Of a stretch of DNA of 64,000 nucleotides, positions 51,948 to 60,182 are shown piece by piece (positions within the stretch are counted from its first letter, which is position 1; the number at the start of each line of letters is the position of its first letter). Under the pieces are notes generated by a model. The model was not told the DNA's origin, ran no database searches, and saw nothing but the letters and a program-made list of their open reading frames with translations. The translations under genes were made by a program, and so were the position numbers. The stretch comes from Streptomyces sp. F001 (GTDB lineage: Bacteria; Actinomycetota; Actinomycetes; Streptomycetales; Streptomycetaceae), in contig NZ_QZWF01000019.1 in assembly GCF_004187715.1 (NCBI RefSeq), forward strand, positions 49,216-113,215, given 5' to 3'.

Positions 51948-54158
51948 TTGGCCAGGCATCATCTGCGCTTCGCGCCCAAGATCCTCACGCGTCTCGGTGA
52001 AGAGCTCGTTCCGCATCCGGACATGGGGATCATGGAGTTGGTACGCAACGCGTACGACGCCGACGCCACCGAGTGCAGCATCGAGTTGGTCGACTCCGCG
52101 CGCACTGGCGGCTCGATCATCGTTTCGGACAACGGGCATGGTATGACCGATGCCGAGCTCACCTCCGACTTCCTGCTCATCGGCAGTTCGAGGAAACCGT
52201 CGTCGCCGTTCACCCGCAGCGGGCGAAGGCGGGTCGGCGAGAAGGGACTCGGGCGTCTGGCAGCGCTTCGCCTGGGCCGGCGTGTGAAGGTCACGACACG
52301 ATCCGCGGCGACCCCAGGGGTGCAGTACACCCTGGGTATTGACTGGGACGAACTCGACTCCGCTCACGCGGTGGAGGACGTAGCGCTCGAACTCCGAGAC
52401 GTCCCGCCTCACGCCCGCGTGGGAACTCGTATCGAGATACACGATCTCCGGCAGGGGCTGAGCGTCGCCGATGTCGAGCGACTGACGCGCTCGCTCACGC
52501 TGCTCACGGGCCCGTTTCAGACCGAGTCGACCTTCAAAATTCTCTGGAATCAAACGGCGTTCGGGTATGAGGACCTCACCTCGGCCGTGACGGATGCACA
52601 CCTACAGTGGGCGGAGTTCCATTTGTCGGGACGGCTCGCTGCGGATGGCAGCCAGTCGGCAGAACTCAGGGATCATCAAGGAAATCTGATCGGCACCGCA
52701 ACGGCGAGCGACCTTCGGTCCGCAGCCGCCGGAGGCCGACGCCAGACGACCGCCACCGGCGGCCCGCGCCTTTTCACCAGTGCCCCTGCGGCCAAGTTCG
52801 ATCTGTGGATGTTCAACCTCAACCCAAGGCATTCGGTCGCCCTGCGTGACTCAATCCAGCCAACACCGGAGATTAAGAACTGGCTTGCCGACGTCGGCGG
52901 TGTGCACCTGTATCACCATGGTCTGCGAGTCCAGCCCTATGGGGACCCTGACGACGACTGGCTGAGCATCAACGTCCGTCGTGCTGTGCTCTCCGAATTC
53001 CGGCCCTACACAAACAACTCCGTAGGGGCGCTGATCGTCAATGACCCGGAAGATCGCCTCCAGCCGAAGACGGACCGTAGCGGTTTCGTCCAGAACGCCG
53101 CCTTCGGTGAGCTACGTGAGTTCGCCCGGTCCGCGATCGAATGGGCATCACAGCGCCGTCGTCAGATTCGCGAAGCCGAACGGCAAGAACAACGTAAGCG
53201 CGCGAAGGAGCAGACGGCCGACGCCGAGGCCGACTTCACCGAAGCAAAGAAGGCTCTTGAGGAGCAGCTCTCAAACAACCAGGGTCGCCTAGATGGCAAC
53301 TTTGACCGTGCGTCGGTTCAACGCATCTTGACCACCTCGCAGCTCCTCGCGGATCAGCGTCTGCGAGAGATTAAGGATCTCCAATCCGAGCTGCTCCTCT
53401 ACCGGGCCCTCGCCACTGTGGGAACGAGTACCTCCGTGTTCGCCCACGAGGCGCAGCAGCCCGCTGATCGCATCCTGCAGGAAGCGCGCACGGTCGACCG
53501 GAGGGTGCGTCGTGACATCGATCCGGCAACCGTCGACGACCGCTACAAACCGTCTCTGAGTGCCATCATGGACGGGGCCCGCACCTTGCAAATCTTCGCG
53601 AAACTACCCCTGGAACTCCTTGTCCGCAGGAAGCGCGATCTGACATACGTCGACATCGACGAAGTGTGCCTGACCACATTGCGCCTGTTCCACAACTTCC
53701 TCAGTGACCGCTGTATTCACGTCACCCATGATCTCGATGGCCAGAACCTCCGCGTACGAACCTACGAGGCTGCGATCGAATCCATCGTCTCCAATCTGCT
53801 CGTCAACTCCATCCACGCACTGACGCGTACGGACGGCGGCCTTGAGCGCAGGATCCACCTCGCGACCCGCTCCTTCGTCGATAAGGACGCTCCGTGGATC
53901 CGCCTAACCGTGGATGACTCGGGCCCAGGAATCCGGGACGCCTCGACCGAAGAGATTTGGGTTCCCGGATTCACCACCCGAGACGGTGGGACAGGCCTGG
54001 GTCTGACCATCGTCCGTGACACGGTTGGCGACATGTCGGGACGCCAGAAAGCGCTCAGAAACGGCCCTCTAGGAGGAGCCCGGCTACTGGTCGAGTTGCC
54101 TGCCTCGACGACGTCGGCTCCCCCTGCCGGGACCACGACCGACGAACGGGAGGAGTGA
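51948..54158 (+). CDS. Double-HATPase protein: N-terminal Hsp90/MORC-like ATPase plus C-terminal histidine-kinase-like ATPase
   Basis: A 736-residue protein. The N-terminal GHKL ATPase has N-box MGIMELVRNAYDADA (about 26-40), SDNGHGMTD (about 60-68) and lid GEKGLGRLAALRLG (about 97-110). A linking region leads to a coiled coil (about 395-450, EAERQEQRKRAKEQ). A DHp-like segment TSVFAHEAQQPADRI carries His-Glu (near 495). The C-terminal HATPase has IVSNLLVNSIHAL, DDSGPGI and GGTGLGLTIV. Start: TTG 51948 with GAGAGG upstream, matching the family N-terminus. It is coupled to a receiver gene. Base composition is visibly more A/T-rich than the core genes, suggesting transfer. Confidence 0.85.
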   Translation: MARHHLRFAPKILTRLGEELVPHPDMGIMELVRNAYDADATECSIELVDSARTGGSIIVSDNGHGMTDAELTSDFLLIGSSRKPSSPFTRSGRRRVGEKGLGRLAALRLGRRVKVTTRSAATPGVQYTLGIDWDELDSAHAVEDVALELRDVPPHARVGTRIEIHDLRQGLSVADVERLTRSLTLLTGPFQTESTFKILWNQTAFGYEDLTSAVTDAHLQWAEFHLSGRLAADGSQSAELRDHQGNLIGTATASDLRSAAAGGRRQTTATGGPRLFTSAPAAKFDLWMFNLNPRHSVALRDSIQPTPEIKNWLADVGGVHLYHHGLRVQPYGDPDDDWLSINVRRAVLSEFRPYTNNSVGALIVNDPEDRLQPKTDRSGFVQNAAFGELREFARSAIEWASQRRRQIREAERQEQRKRAKEQTADAEADFTEAKKALEEQLSNNQGRLDGNFDRASVQRILTTSQLLADQRLREIKDLQSELLLYRALATVGTSTSVFAHEAQQPADRILQEARTVDRRVRRDIDPATVDDRYKPSLSAIMDGARTLQIFAKLPLELLVRRKRDLTYVDIDEVCLTTLRLFHNFLSDRCIHVTHDLDGQNLRVRTYEAAIESIVSNLLVNSIHALTRTDGGLERRIHLATRSFVDKDAPWIRLTVDDSGPGIRDASTEEIWVPGFTTRDGGTGLGLTIVRDTVGDMSGRQKALRNGPLGGARLLVELPASTTSAPPAGTTTDEREE

Positions 54159-54160
54159 CG

Positions 54161-54871
54161 ATGGCTCTGCACCTTGAGGATGTCCACAAGGTCGGCATCG
54201 TGGACGACGTGAAGGCCGACGCAGAAGCCCTTGGCCGACTCTTCGAAGACTTCGACATGCAGGCGCTGATTATGCCCCGGCCACTTCCCCGCGCCACGGC
54301 AGAGGAGTATCTGTCGACACTCCCCCCTCTGGACGTACTCGTCTGCGACCACCAGTTGCGCAACAGTTGGACGGTCGCATTCACGGGAGCGGAGCTCGCC
54401 GCCCGGGCCAACAGCCGCCCTCACAAGCTCCCGGCCATTGTCATGAGTTCGCATGTAGGCACCCACGAGGCATCATCCATCCACCGATGGCGGGCCGACA
54501 TCCCCGCAGTCGTCCCCAAGCAGGCCGACGACGAAGAAGTCCTCGGCGCCGTCCGATACGCTCTCGAAGAGGCGGCCGGCAAGTGGTCACGGGAGCGGAG
54601 CCGGTTCCGCACCCCGATCGAGGTCCTCGCCGTGCACCCGGCAGGCGAAGCACCGTATGCCGAAGTGCTGGTCAGTGGCTGGAGCCTGACGCAGGTGGCG
54701 CAACTGCCGCTGCTGCGCTTCGAGGAAGACACCGGGATTCCGGCCGACGCCCTGCTGCCCGGCACCTGGTTGCGGGCAGAGGTCAACTGCTACGCCCCTC
54801 GGGCTGAGGACCTCTGCTTCGCACACATCTCCCTGGCCCCCCAACTGTCCGAGGAAGTCCGCGCCCTGTGA
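54161..54871 (+). CDS. Receiver-domain protein with unique C-terminal domain
   Basis: A 236-residue protein. The N-terminal receiver begins KVGIVDDVKADAEALGRLFEDF (acid pair near residue 16), with the probable phospho-Asp in DVLVCDHQLRN (near 66), a Ser in AIVMSSHVG and the conserved Lys in AVVPKQADD (near 115). The C-terminal 100 residues (PIEVLAVHPAGEAPYAEVLV onwards) are not a DNA-binding domain I know; they look like a small beta domain. ATG 54161 has GGGAGG at 7 nt; a GTG at 54155 overlapping the previous stop is an alternative. It ends in a 4-bp overlap with the MBL gene. Confidence 0.8.
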   Translation: MALHLEDVHKVGIVDDVKADAEALGRLFEDFDMQALIMPRPLPRATAEEYLSTLPPLDVLVCDHQLRNSWTVAFTGAELAARANSRPHKLPAIVMSSHVGTHEASSIHRWRADIPAVVPKQADDEEVLGAVRYALEEAAGKWSRERSRFRTPIEVLAVHPAGEAPYAEVLVSGWSLTQVAQLPLLRFEEDTGIPADALLPGTWLRAEVNCYAPRAEDLCFAHISLAPQLSEEVRAL

Positions 54872-55962
54872 CCGTTCCATTTCTTCCCCGTCAGAGCGCA
54901 TCTTCCGAGGACGACCTCGCGGTCACGATCCTGGATGTCGGTCATGGCAACTCCGCCATCGTCCGTGACGGGCAACGGTGCGCGGTTGTCGACGCTGCGG
55001 ACGACACCACGCACGCCGAACTCGAAAGACTCGGCTGCACGGACCTAGAGGAAGTCATCGTCTCGCACGTCGACAACGATCACATCGCGGGAATGAACAG
55101 GCTCCTCCTGGACCCGCGGTGGTCGCTCGGCCGCGTCCGGGTCAACACCGACGCGTCCAAGGACACGCGGGCGTGGCGGCACCTGCAGGAAACTCTGCAG
55201 CTCCTGAGGGACGACAAACGTATTACGGGCATCCTTCCCGTATCTACGGATACGGGCCTTCCCATCCGGGTGGGCCGGGCGGAGCTCGAAGTGTGTCATC
55301 CTCGATCGCTGATGGCGCTCTCGGGTCCGCGCACGCGCGATGCCCGGTTCGGCACGGTGACGAGCAACACCATGTCCGCCGTCATCCGGATCCATCTCGA
55401 CGGCGCGGCGGCCGTGCTCCTCGCCAGTGACATCGACGGCGTCGGCTTGCGGGACATCTTGGATCGCCGGAGTCAGCAACTCTGCGCGGAGGTTCTCGTC
55501 TTCCCGCATCACGGCGGCCTCCCCGGGGCTATGAATCCGGTGGAGTTCGCCCGCTCGCTCACGTCCGCGGTCGGCCCGCGCATGGTGATCTTCTCGATGG
55601 GGACGAGCGGCCGAACGGCCAATCCGCGACCGGAGATTATCGAAGGCGTACGGGCGGCAGCACCCGACGCACACATCGCCTGCACGCAACTGTCGGTCCA
55701 TTGCCACGAGGCGGGCTCTCCGCCGCCACCCGAGGGGCACCTCTCCAAGGCTATGGCCCGTGGCCGCTCGACGAGTCGCTGCTGCGCGGGCAGCATCGTG
55801 ATCACCCGCACCGAGAACGGCTTTCAGTATGCGCCGCCGCTTTCTCGCCATGGCGAGTTCGTGTTCGCGCTGGCGTCAGGGGCGGGGGCAGGATCGTTGC
55901 CGTTATGCCGCGCGGGGGCGTCGTCGATCCCGAACCCTGCAGCTGGCAACAGCGTCAGATAA
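54868..55962 (+). CDS. ComEC/Rec2-like MBL-fold hydrolase (third gene of the signalling cassette)
   Basis: A 364-residue soluble protein of the ComEC C-terminal type. LAVTILDVGHGNSAIV opens the MBL fold (near 16-31), the metal motif is VIVSHVDNDHIAGM (near 64-77), ASDIDGVG is near 183, and FPHHGGLPG near 207. The last 60 residues look frame-drifted and low-complexity and may not be native. GTG 54868 overlaps the receiver gene stop. Such domains hydrolyse nucleic acids or phosphodiesters; here it could be the effector released by the upstream kinase-like and receiver pair. Confidence 0.8.
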   Translation: MTVPFLPRQSASSEDDLAVTILDVGHGNSAIVRDGQRCAVVDAADDTTHAELERLGCTDLEEVIVSHVDNDHIAGMNRLLLDPRWSLGRVRVNTDASKDTRAWRHLQETLQLLRDDKRITGILPVSTDTGLPIRVGRAELEVCHPRSLMALSGPRTRDARFGTVTSNTMSAVIRIHLDGAAAVLLASDIDGVGLRDILDRRSQQLCAEVLVFPHHGGLPGAMNPVEFARSLTSAVGPRMVIFSMGTSGRTANPRPEIIEGVRAAAPDAHIACTQLSVHCHEAGSPPPPEGHLSKAMARGRSTSRCCAGSIVITRTENGFQYAPPLSRHGEFVFALASGAGAGSLPLCRAGASSIPNPAAGNSVR

Positions 55963-56034
55963 CAGCAAGTGGACGAAGTCAGCTGTATCTCGGCCCAGAC
56001 CGTGTTGGTATAACGGAGCGGAGTCCAACCACAC

Positions 56035-56290
56035 CCAAGTGCGCGGCTCCGAGCCGCTGCCGTCTGTATGCCGACAGATCCTCGCCCTGTTCGAGGATGG
56101 CGAGCACGGCCTACGGGCCCAGGACTTCTGCGAAGCCCTGGGCACCGGCACCGGGAATCGGCACGTCGAAGGAGCCCGGGCTAAGGTCAAACGCCTCGTG
56201 AGCCGCGGCATCCTCACCGAACCCGAACCCGGCCTGTTCACCATGCCCGGACTGACAAATCCGTGTGAAGGCTCAGAGAACACCCACTGA
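56035..56290 (+). pseudogene. Winged-helix small protein, 5'-truncated
   Basis: The C-terminal 75 residues of a family common in Streptomyces: LPSVCRQILALFEDGEHGLR, then a helix, then RAKVKRLVSRGILTEPEPGL. An open frame runs upstream to 55829 but overlaps the MBL gene and has no homology, so the true 5' end is missing. The product would be a wHTH DNA-binding fold. A second, shorter relic of the same 3' end follows at 56310. Confidence 0.65.
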
Positions 56291-56309
56291 GAACCATCAC
56301 GTCGAAAAC

Positions 56310-56389
56310 ACTGGCACCAAGCTCAAGCGCGTCATCGGCCGCGGCACCCCTTATCGAACCTGAGCCCGGCCTGTTCATCGCGCCTTGAC
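56310..56389 (+). pseudogene. Second relic of the same winged-helix gene 3' end
   Basis: The frame reads GTKLKRVIGRGTP, then after a one-base shift LIEPEPGLFIAP and a TGA stop at 56387-56389. It parallels AKVKRLVSRGILTEPEPGLF of the preceding fragment, so two 3' ends of this family lie in tandem. Confidence 0.6.
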
Positions 56390-56462
56390 CCGATCCACCG
56401 CCGTCAACGTAGGACCGGCCGATGGCTCGCGCAACGCCCTTTGGAGGCTAAGAGAATCAAGA

Positions 56463-56615
56463 ACGGCTTGTGGCCCAAGAACCACACGGATTCTACGCCG
56501 CTGCCCGGCGCGTGGCCGGACATTCACATGAACCCCTCGCAAGGGGTCCAGAGCCACCTTGACCTGCAGCAAGGCCAGCCGAGCGGTGTCATGCTGCCGA
56601 TCCACTGGGGAACAT
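56463..56615 (+). pseudogene. MBL-hydrolase 3' fragment, internal decayed copy C
   Basis: Reads PGAWPDIHMNPSQGVQSHLD, then LQQGQPSGVMLPIHWGT, where an IS5 element begins at 56616. Its left 36 bp (GCCCAAGAACCACACGGATT onward, 56472-56506) also precede copy B at 50722, so copies B and C share a history that the intact gene does not. Confidence 0.75.
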
Positions 56616-57491
56616 TGAGCGTTTTCAGGGTGGCCACTGATCGGGTGACGGGCTGCGGGTGCGAAACGGACAGGGCCCCGGTGCTGTTGAGGGAGGTGTT
56701 CGAAGTCTCAACTCATCAGCGCTGGAGCCCTGTTGGTTCCCCATCCTGCCGTACTCGACCTGCCGCACGCTCTCGTCGAGTGGCTCACGATGCTCATCGT
56801 CACCCGTGAGGGTGACCGCCGCTGCAAACTCCGTCCGTCCCAGCGTGCGCTGGTCGCTCTGGTCTACCTGCGCAAGCACGAGCCCCTGGCACAGATCGCC
56901 GAGGCCTTCCAGATCTCGGTCGGCACGGCCCACGCCTACACCTCAGCTGCCGTCGACCTGCTCGCCGAACGCGCACCGGGCCTGCTGAAAGCCCTACGGG
57001 AGGCGGACCCGGACTACGTCCTGCTCGACGGCACGCTCGCCGAGTGCGACCGAGTCGGCGACAGCCGCAGCGACTACTCCGCCAAGCACCGCCGGCACGG
57101 AGTGAACCTCCAGCTGGTGAGCGACCCGGACGGACGACTGCTGTGGATCTCCCCGGCCCTGCCCGGACGCACCCACGACCTGACCGCCGCCCGCACCCAC
57201 CGGATCATCCGGATCTGCGAACGTCAGGGCGTTCCGATCCTGGCCGACTGCGCCTACATCGGGGCCGGTTCCTGGGTCACCACCCCACGACGGCGCCCGC
57301 CCGGAGGCGAGCTGACCCCGACCCAGCAGACCGTCAACCGAGCGCTGTCGCGGACCCGGGCAGCCGTCGAACGCGGACCGGCCCGCCTGAAGACCTGGAA
57401 GATCTTCCGCAAGGCGCGATGCAGCCCGAATCGAATGACGTCAATCGCCAAGGCCGTCCTCACCCTGGAGCGGCAACATTGAAAGAGCTCA
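56616..57491 (+). mobile_element. Compact IS5-family element (876 bp)
   Basis: Ends TGAGCGTTTTCA (56616-56627) and inverted TGAAAGAGCTCA (57480-57491), 12-bp repeats with two mismatches. The transposase stop codon lies inside the right repeat, as is usual for such short IS5 elements. It truncates MBL copy C. Confidence 0.8.
56733..57482 (+). CDS. IS5-family transposase (DDE_Tnp_4)
   Basis: A 249-residue transposase. The HTH_Tnp_4 region is LRPSQRALVALVYLRKHEPLAQIAEAFQISVGTAHAY (about 34-70), the DDE core contains YVLLDGTLAECDRVGD (about 94), VPILADCAYIGAG (about 168) and the Glu in TRAAVERGPARLKTWKIFRK (about 212). Start is TTG 56733, with no better codon in frame; the family usually starts about ten residues before LDLPHALVEW. 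All catalytic residues are present, so it may be active. It is a different lineage from the IS5-like element at 44.4 kb. Confidence 0.87.
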   Translation: MVPHPAVLDLPHALVEWLTMLIVTREGDRRCKLRPSQRALVALVYLRKHEPLAQIAEAFQISVGTAHAYTSAAVDLLAERAPGLLKALREADPDYVLLDGTLAECDRVGDSRSDYSAKHRRHGVNLQLVSDPDGRLLWISPALPGRTHDLTAARTHRIIRICERQGVPILADCAYIGAGSWVTTPRRRPPGGELTPTQQTVNRALSRTRAAVERGPARLKTWKIFRKARCSPNRMTSIAKAVLTLERQH

Positions 57492-57735
57492 GTGATTGCC
57501 GCAAGTCGACGTACAGGCACAACCGCACAAGGGCCAGCCGGATTCGGGTGGCGCGCCCGGCTGCCGCACTCGCCCACGATCCGACGATCGCGGCTTGGAC
57601 GGCATACATGGTGTCGTCCAGGCCCGCCAGGTCGATGACGATCAGACCGAGGCCGGCGACGCGGCGTCGACCCCGCCGGCGAGTGGCGATGCGGCACAGA
57701 GAGCACACCACGACGCACTACGAGGAGAAGTGAGT
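57492..57735. other. Short relic-like stretch between IS5 and the MFS gene
   Basis: No intact gene. A minus-strand frame contains AAIVGSWASAAAGRATRIRL, then ALVRLCLYVDLRQSL, which looks like a protein relic, but I cannot name the family. Confidence 0.3.
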
Positions 57736-59121
57736 TCACCGAGAGCCGGGCGAGGGCGGCAGGACGGCATTCGCCGGCGTGCCTGCCGCGGTCTGAGCAC
57801 GGCCTTCCTCTGCAACGAGGCGGAGCACGCGCTCCCGCTCATGGCGGCCCCAGGTCTCCTTGGTTGCGAGGATGCCGACGAGGCCGATCAGGGCCGCGCC
57901 GAGATAGAGCAGCGCCGCGCCTGGCCATCCGAAGGCGCCTACCAGGGCGGCGGCAAGCAGCGGCGCGAAGCCGCCGATGGCCGCGGCGACTTGGTAGCCG
58001 AGCGAGGCGCCCGAGGTACGAGTTGCGGTGCGGAACTGTTCGGTGAGCAGAGAGCCCTGGGTTCCTGTGAGTGATGCGTGGATGAGGCCGATGCCGATGA
58101 TGAACACCGTCACCACCAGGGCGGGTTGGGCGGAGTTGGTGAGCAGATACATCGGGAAGGCGAAGAGGATCGCCGCCGTACAGGCCGTTATGTAGATGGG
58201 GCGGCGTCCGATGCGGTCGGTGAGTGCGCCGGCGAGGAAGGTGACCGCAATGGCGAGGACGCTGGCGGCGGTGATTGCGCTGAGGGCGACGGGCCGGAGG
58301 TCGGGATGGCGTTCGGTGATGTAGTTGAGCAGGTAGGTCGCGGTGGAGTAGTAGGCGAAGGATTCCACGACGCGCAAGGCGATGACACGCAGGATGCCGC
58401 GCCAGTCGCCGGCCAGGGTCGCGAGGAGGGGGTTCTTCTCGGTCTTGCCGCTGGCCTGGGCCTCCTGGAATTCGGGGGATTCCGAGAGTCGGGAACGTAC
58501 GATCAGCGCGACAATCACGAGGACGGCGCTGAGCAGGAAGGGGGTCCTCCACTGCCAGTTGCCGTCGAGGGTGTCACTCCACGCGAACACGCCGCTGGCC
58601 AGCGCAATGCCCAGAGGGTTGCCGGACTGGGGGATCGCGGCGAACATGCCGCGGCGGTGCCACGGCGCGTGCTCGTAGGCCATGGTGATCGCACCGCCCC
58701 ATTCGGCACCGAACGCAAGGCCCTGAAGCATGCGGAGGGCCACGAGCAGGATCGGTGCGAGCACACCGACCTGTTCGTAGGTCGGCAGCGCGCCGATGAG
58801 GAAGGTGGCGGCACCCATGACGAGCATCGCCGTGACGAGGACGGGTTTGCGGCCGACCTTGTCGGCGAAGTAGCCGCCGACGGCCCCTCCGAGCGGGCGC
58901 ATGACGAAACCGACGGCGAGAGTGGCGAAGGAGAGCAGGGTGCCGACGAACCGGTCGCTCTCGGGGAAGAAGACCGCTCCGAAGTAGAGCGCGGAGGCGG
59001 TGCCGTATGCGATGAAGTCGTAGTTCTCGACGCTGGTGCCGAGGCCCGCGGCGACTGCTGTCTTGACGCGGTCCTTGGAGCCGAGCACGCTTCGCCGTCC
59101 GGCGGGGACGCTGGTGGACAT
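57736..59121 (-). CDS. MFS metabolite:H+ symporter (ShiA/ProP/KgtP type)
   Basis: A 461-residue, 12-helix transporter. It opens with TAVAAGLGTSVENYDFIAYG in TM1 and carries the MFS loop 2-3 motif GGYFADKVGRKPVLVTAM (about 82-99), a repeated form GALTDRIGRRPIYI (near 300) and LRMLQGLAFGAEWGGAITMAYEH in TM4-5. This subfamily imports organic acids, betaines or shikimate. It lies downstream of the RpiB-like isomerase and LacI genes in the same direction, so it may be the uptake step of one small catabolic unit. Confidence 0.9.
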   Translation of the reverse strand: MSTSVPAGRRSVLGSKDRVKTAVAAGLGTSVENYDFIAYGTASALYFGAVFFPESDRFVGTLLSFATLAVGFVMRPLGGAVGGYFADKVGRKPVLVTAMLVMGAATFLIGALPTYEQVGVLAPILLVALRMLQGLAFGAEWGGAITMAYEHAPWHRRGMFAAIPQSGNPLGIALASGVFAWSDTLDGNWQWRTPFLLSAVLVIVALIVRSRLSESPEFQEAQASGKTEKNPLLATLAGDWRGILRVIALRVVESFAYYSTATYLLNYITERHPDLRPVALSAITAASVLAIAVTFLAGALTDRIGRRPIYITACTAAILFAFPMYLLTNSAQPALVVTVFIIGIGLIHASLTGTQGSLLTEQFRTATRTSGASLGYQVAAAIGGFAPLLAAALVGAFGWPGAALLYLGAALIGLVGILATKETWGRHERERVLRLVAEEGRAQTAAGTPANAVLPPSPGSR

Positions 59122-59294
59122 GGGGGATCTCCTTGGTGGGTCGCCGGAGAGAAGCCGGCGTCTACGCAGTGAGGAGGATGGGGCCGCACGAGGGGGAGGC
59201 CGGATCCTTTGACTGGGTGCTTTTGGGCATGACGAACAGGCGCCCGGCGCAGTCGTTCGCGGGCGGGGCCTTCGGCGTCAGCGAAGGAGAGAGT
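59122..59294 (-). other. MFS gene leader
   Basis: 173 bp between the isomerase stop and the MFS start. On the minus strand GGAGATCCCCC precedes the MFS ATG (ribosome site at about 59126-59132). No further site is recognised. Confidence 0.4.
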
Positions 59295-59780
59295 TCACCC
59301 GCTCAAGGGGTGTGCGGGCGGCTTGTCAGGGGCCGGGGTCAGGGCGTCGAGCGCGTTGAGCTTGGCGACCCGGCGGCGGGTTTCTTCGTCGTCGTCGAAG
59401 ACAGCACCGAGGAACTCACGGACGATCTCGGGCACGAGTGCGTGCGGGACCAGCCAGGCCCCGATGGCGATGGCGTTGGCGTCGTCGTGCTCGACTGCTT
59501 GGTGGGCGGAGTAGGGCTCGTGGGCGAGGCCGCAGCGGACGCCGGGCAGTTTGTTGGCGGCCATGACGGCGCCCTGGCCGGTGCCGCATACGAGCACCGC
59601 CCGATCGGCGGAGCCGGAGAGCACAACTTCGCAGGTGCTGCGGGTGATGTCCGGGAAGTCGACAGGGTCGCAGCTGTGGGTGCCGCAATCGATCACCTCG
59701 TGACCGAGAGCCTCGATGGCCTGGCGGACGGCATCCTTGAGCGGATATCCGGCGTGGTCCGCGCCGAGAGCGACCTTCAT
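59295..59780 (-). CDS. RpiB/LacAB-family sugar-phosphate isomerase
   Basis: A 161-residue isomerase. MKVALGADHAGYPLKDAV is at the N-terminus, the active-site Cys lies in VLVCGTGQGAVMAANKLPGVRCGL (near 65-88), and AVEHDDANAIAIGAWLV near 105. The family interconverts aldose and ketose phosphates (ribose-5-P, galactose-6-P or tetrulose-4-P). ATG 59780 has AAAGGA at 6 nt. It sits between LacI and an MFS carrier; with no kinase in sight, the substrate cannot be fixed. Confidence 0.9.
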   Translation of the reverse strand: MKVALGADHAGYPLKDAVRQAIEALGHEVIDCGTHSCDPVDFPDITRSTCEVVLSGSADRAVLVCGTGQGAVMAANKLPGVRCGLAHEPYSAHQAVEHDDANAIAIGAWLVPHALVPEIVREFLGAVFDDDEETRRRVAKLNALDALTPAPDKPPAHPLSG

Positions 59781-60182
59781 CGGTGGTCCTTTCAGAAAGG
59801 GCGCACTGCCTTCCGCCGGATGGGGGGACGGAGGTTGCGGTGCTGGGTCGGGTGTGACAGCGGCGGTGAGCGCGCTGTGCGGCCGTTGGTCGTACGCTGC
59901 ACGATCGCGTAAGCGCAGGCGACGGCCTTGCCGGGCATTGCACGCTCGGCGCCGGGCCCGGTTGCGGTGCACGGCCACCTGGCCCCCAGGGGTGCTCTTC
60001 ACCTGGGCGGCTCCGCCAGTGAAGACGCCGGGATCGCGAGTGAGGAAAGGGCGCAGGGAGGCATCACCGTCGACGGCGCCGGCCTCGGCCGAGTGGACTG
60101 CGACAGCTACGCCTTGACGACGCGGATGGCTGAGGGAGCCGGCGTCCTCGGTGACGGCGTCGAGGGCGATCCGCATGCTCAT
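59781..60182 (-). pseudogene. LacI-coupled open frame, probably broken or non-coding
   Basis: An open frame of about 134 codons starts at ATG 60182, overlaps the lacI stop by 4 bp, and runs in frame into rpiB without a stop. It begins MSMRIALDAVTEDAGSLSHP and becomes Arg/Ala/Pro-rich. I recognise no domain. The coupled start suggests a genuine gene once stood here, perhaps now frameshifted; equally it may be leader sequence of rpiB. Confidence 0.35.

Noticed and set aside
55829..56034. The 5' part of the open frame leading into the winged-helix fragment as a genuine N-terminus
   Set aside because: It overlaps the end of the MBL gene in another frame and is Arg/Ser-rich without homology; the family part begins near 56035.
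56616..57735. IS5 at 56.6 kb as an insertion whose right flank continues MBL copy C
   Set aside because: Sequence after 57492 does not continue the MBL reading frame, so the fragment is truncated rather than simply interrupted.
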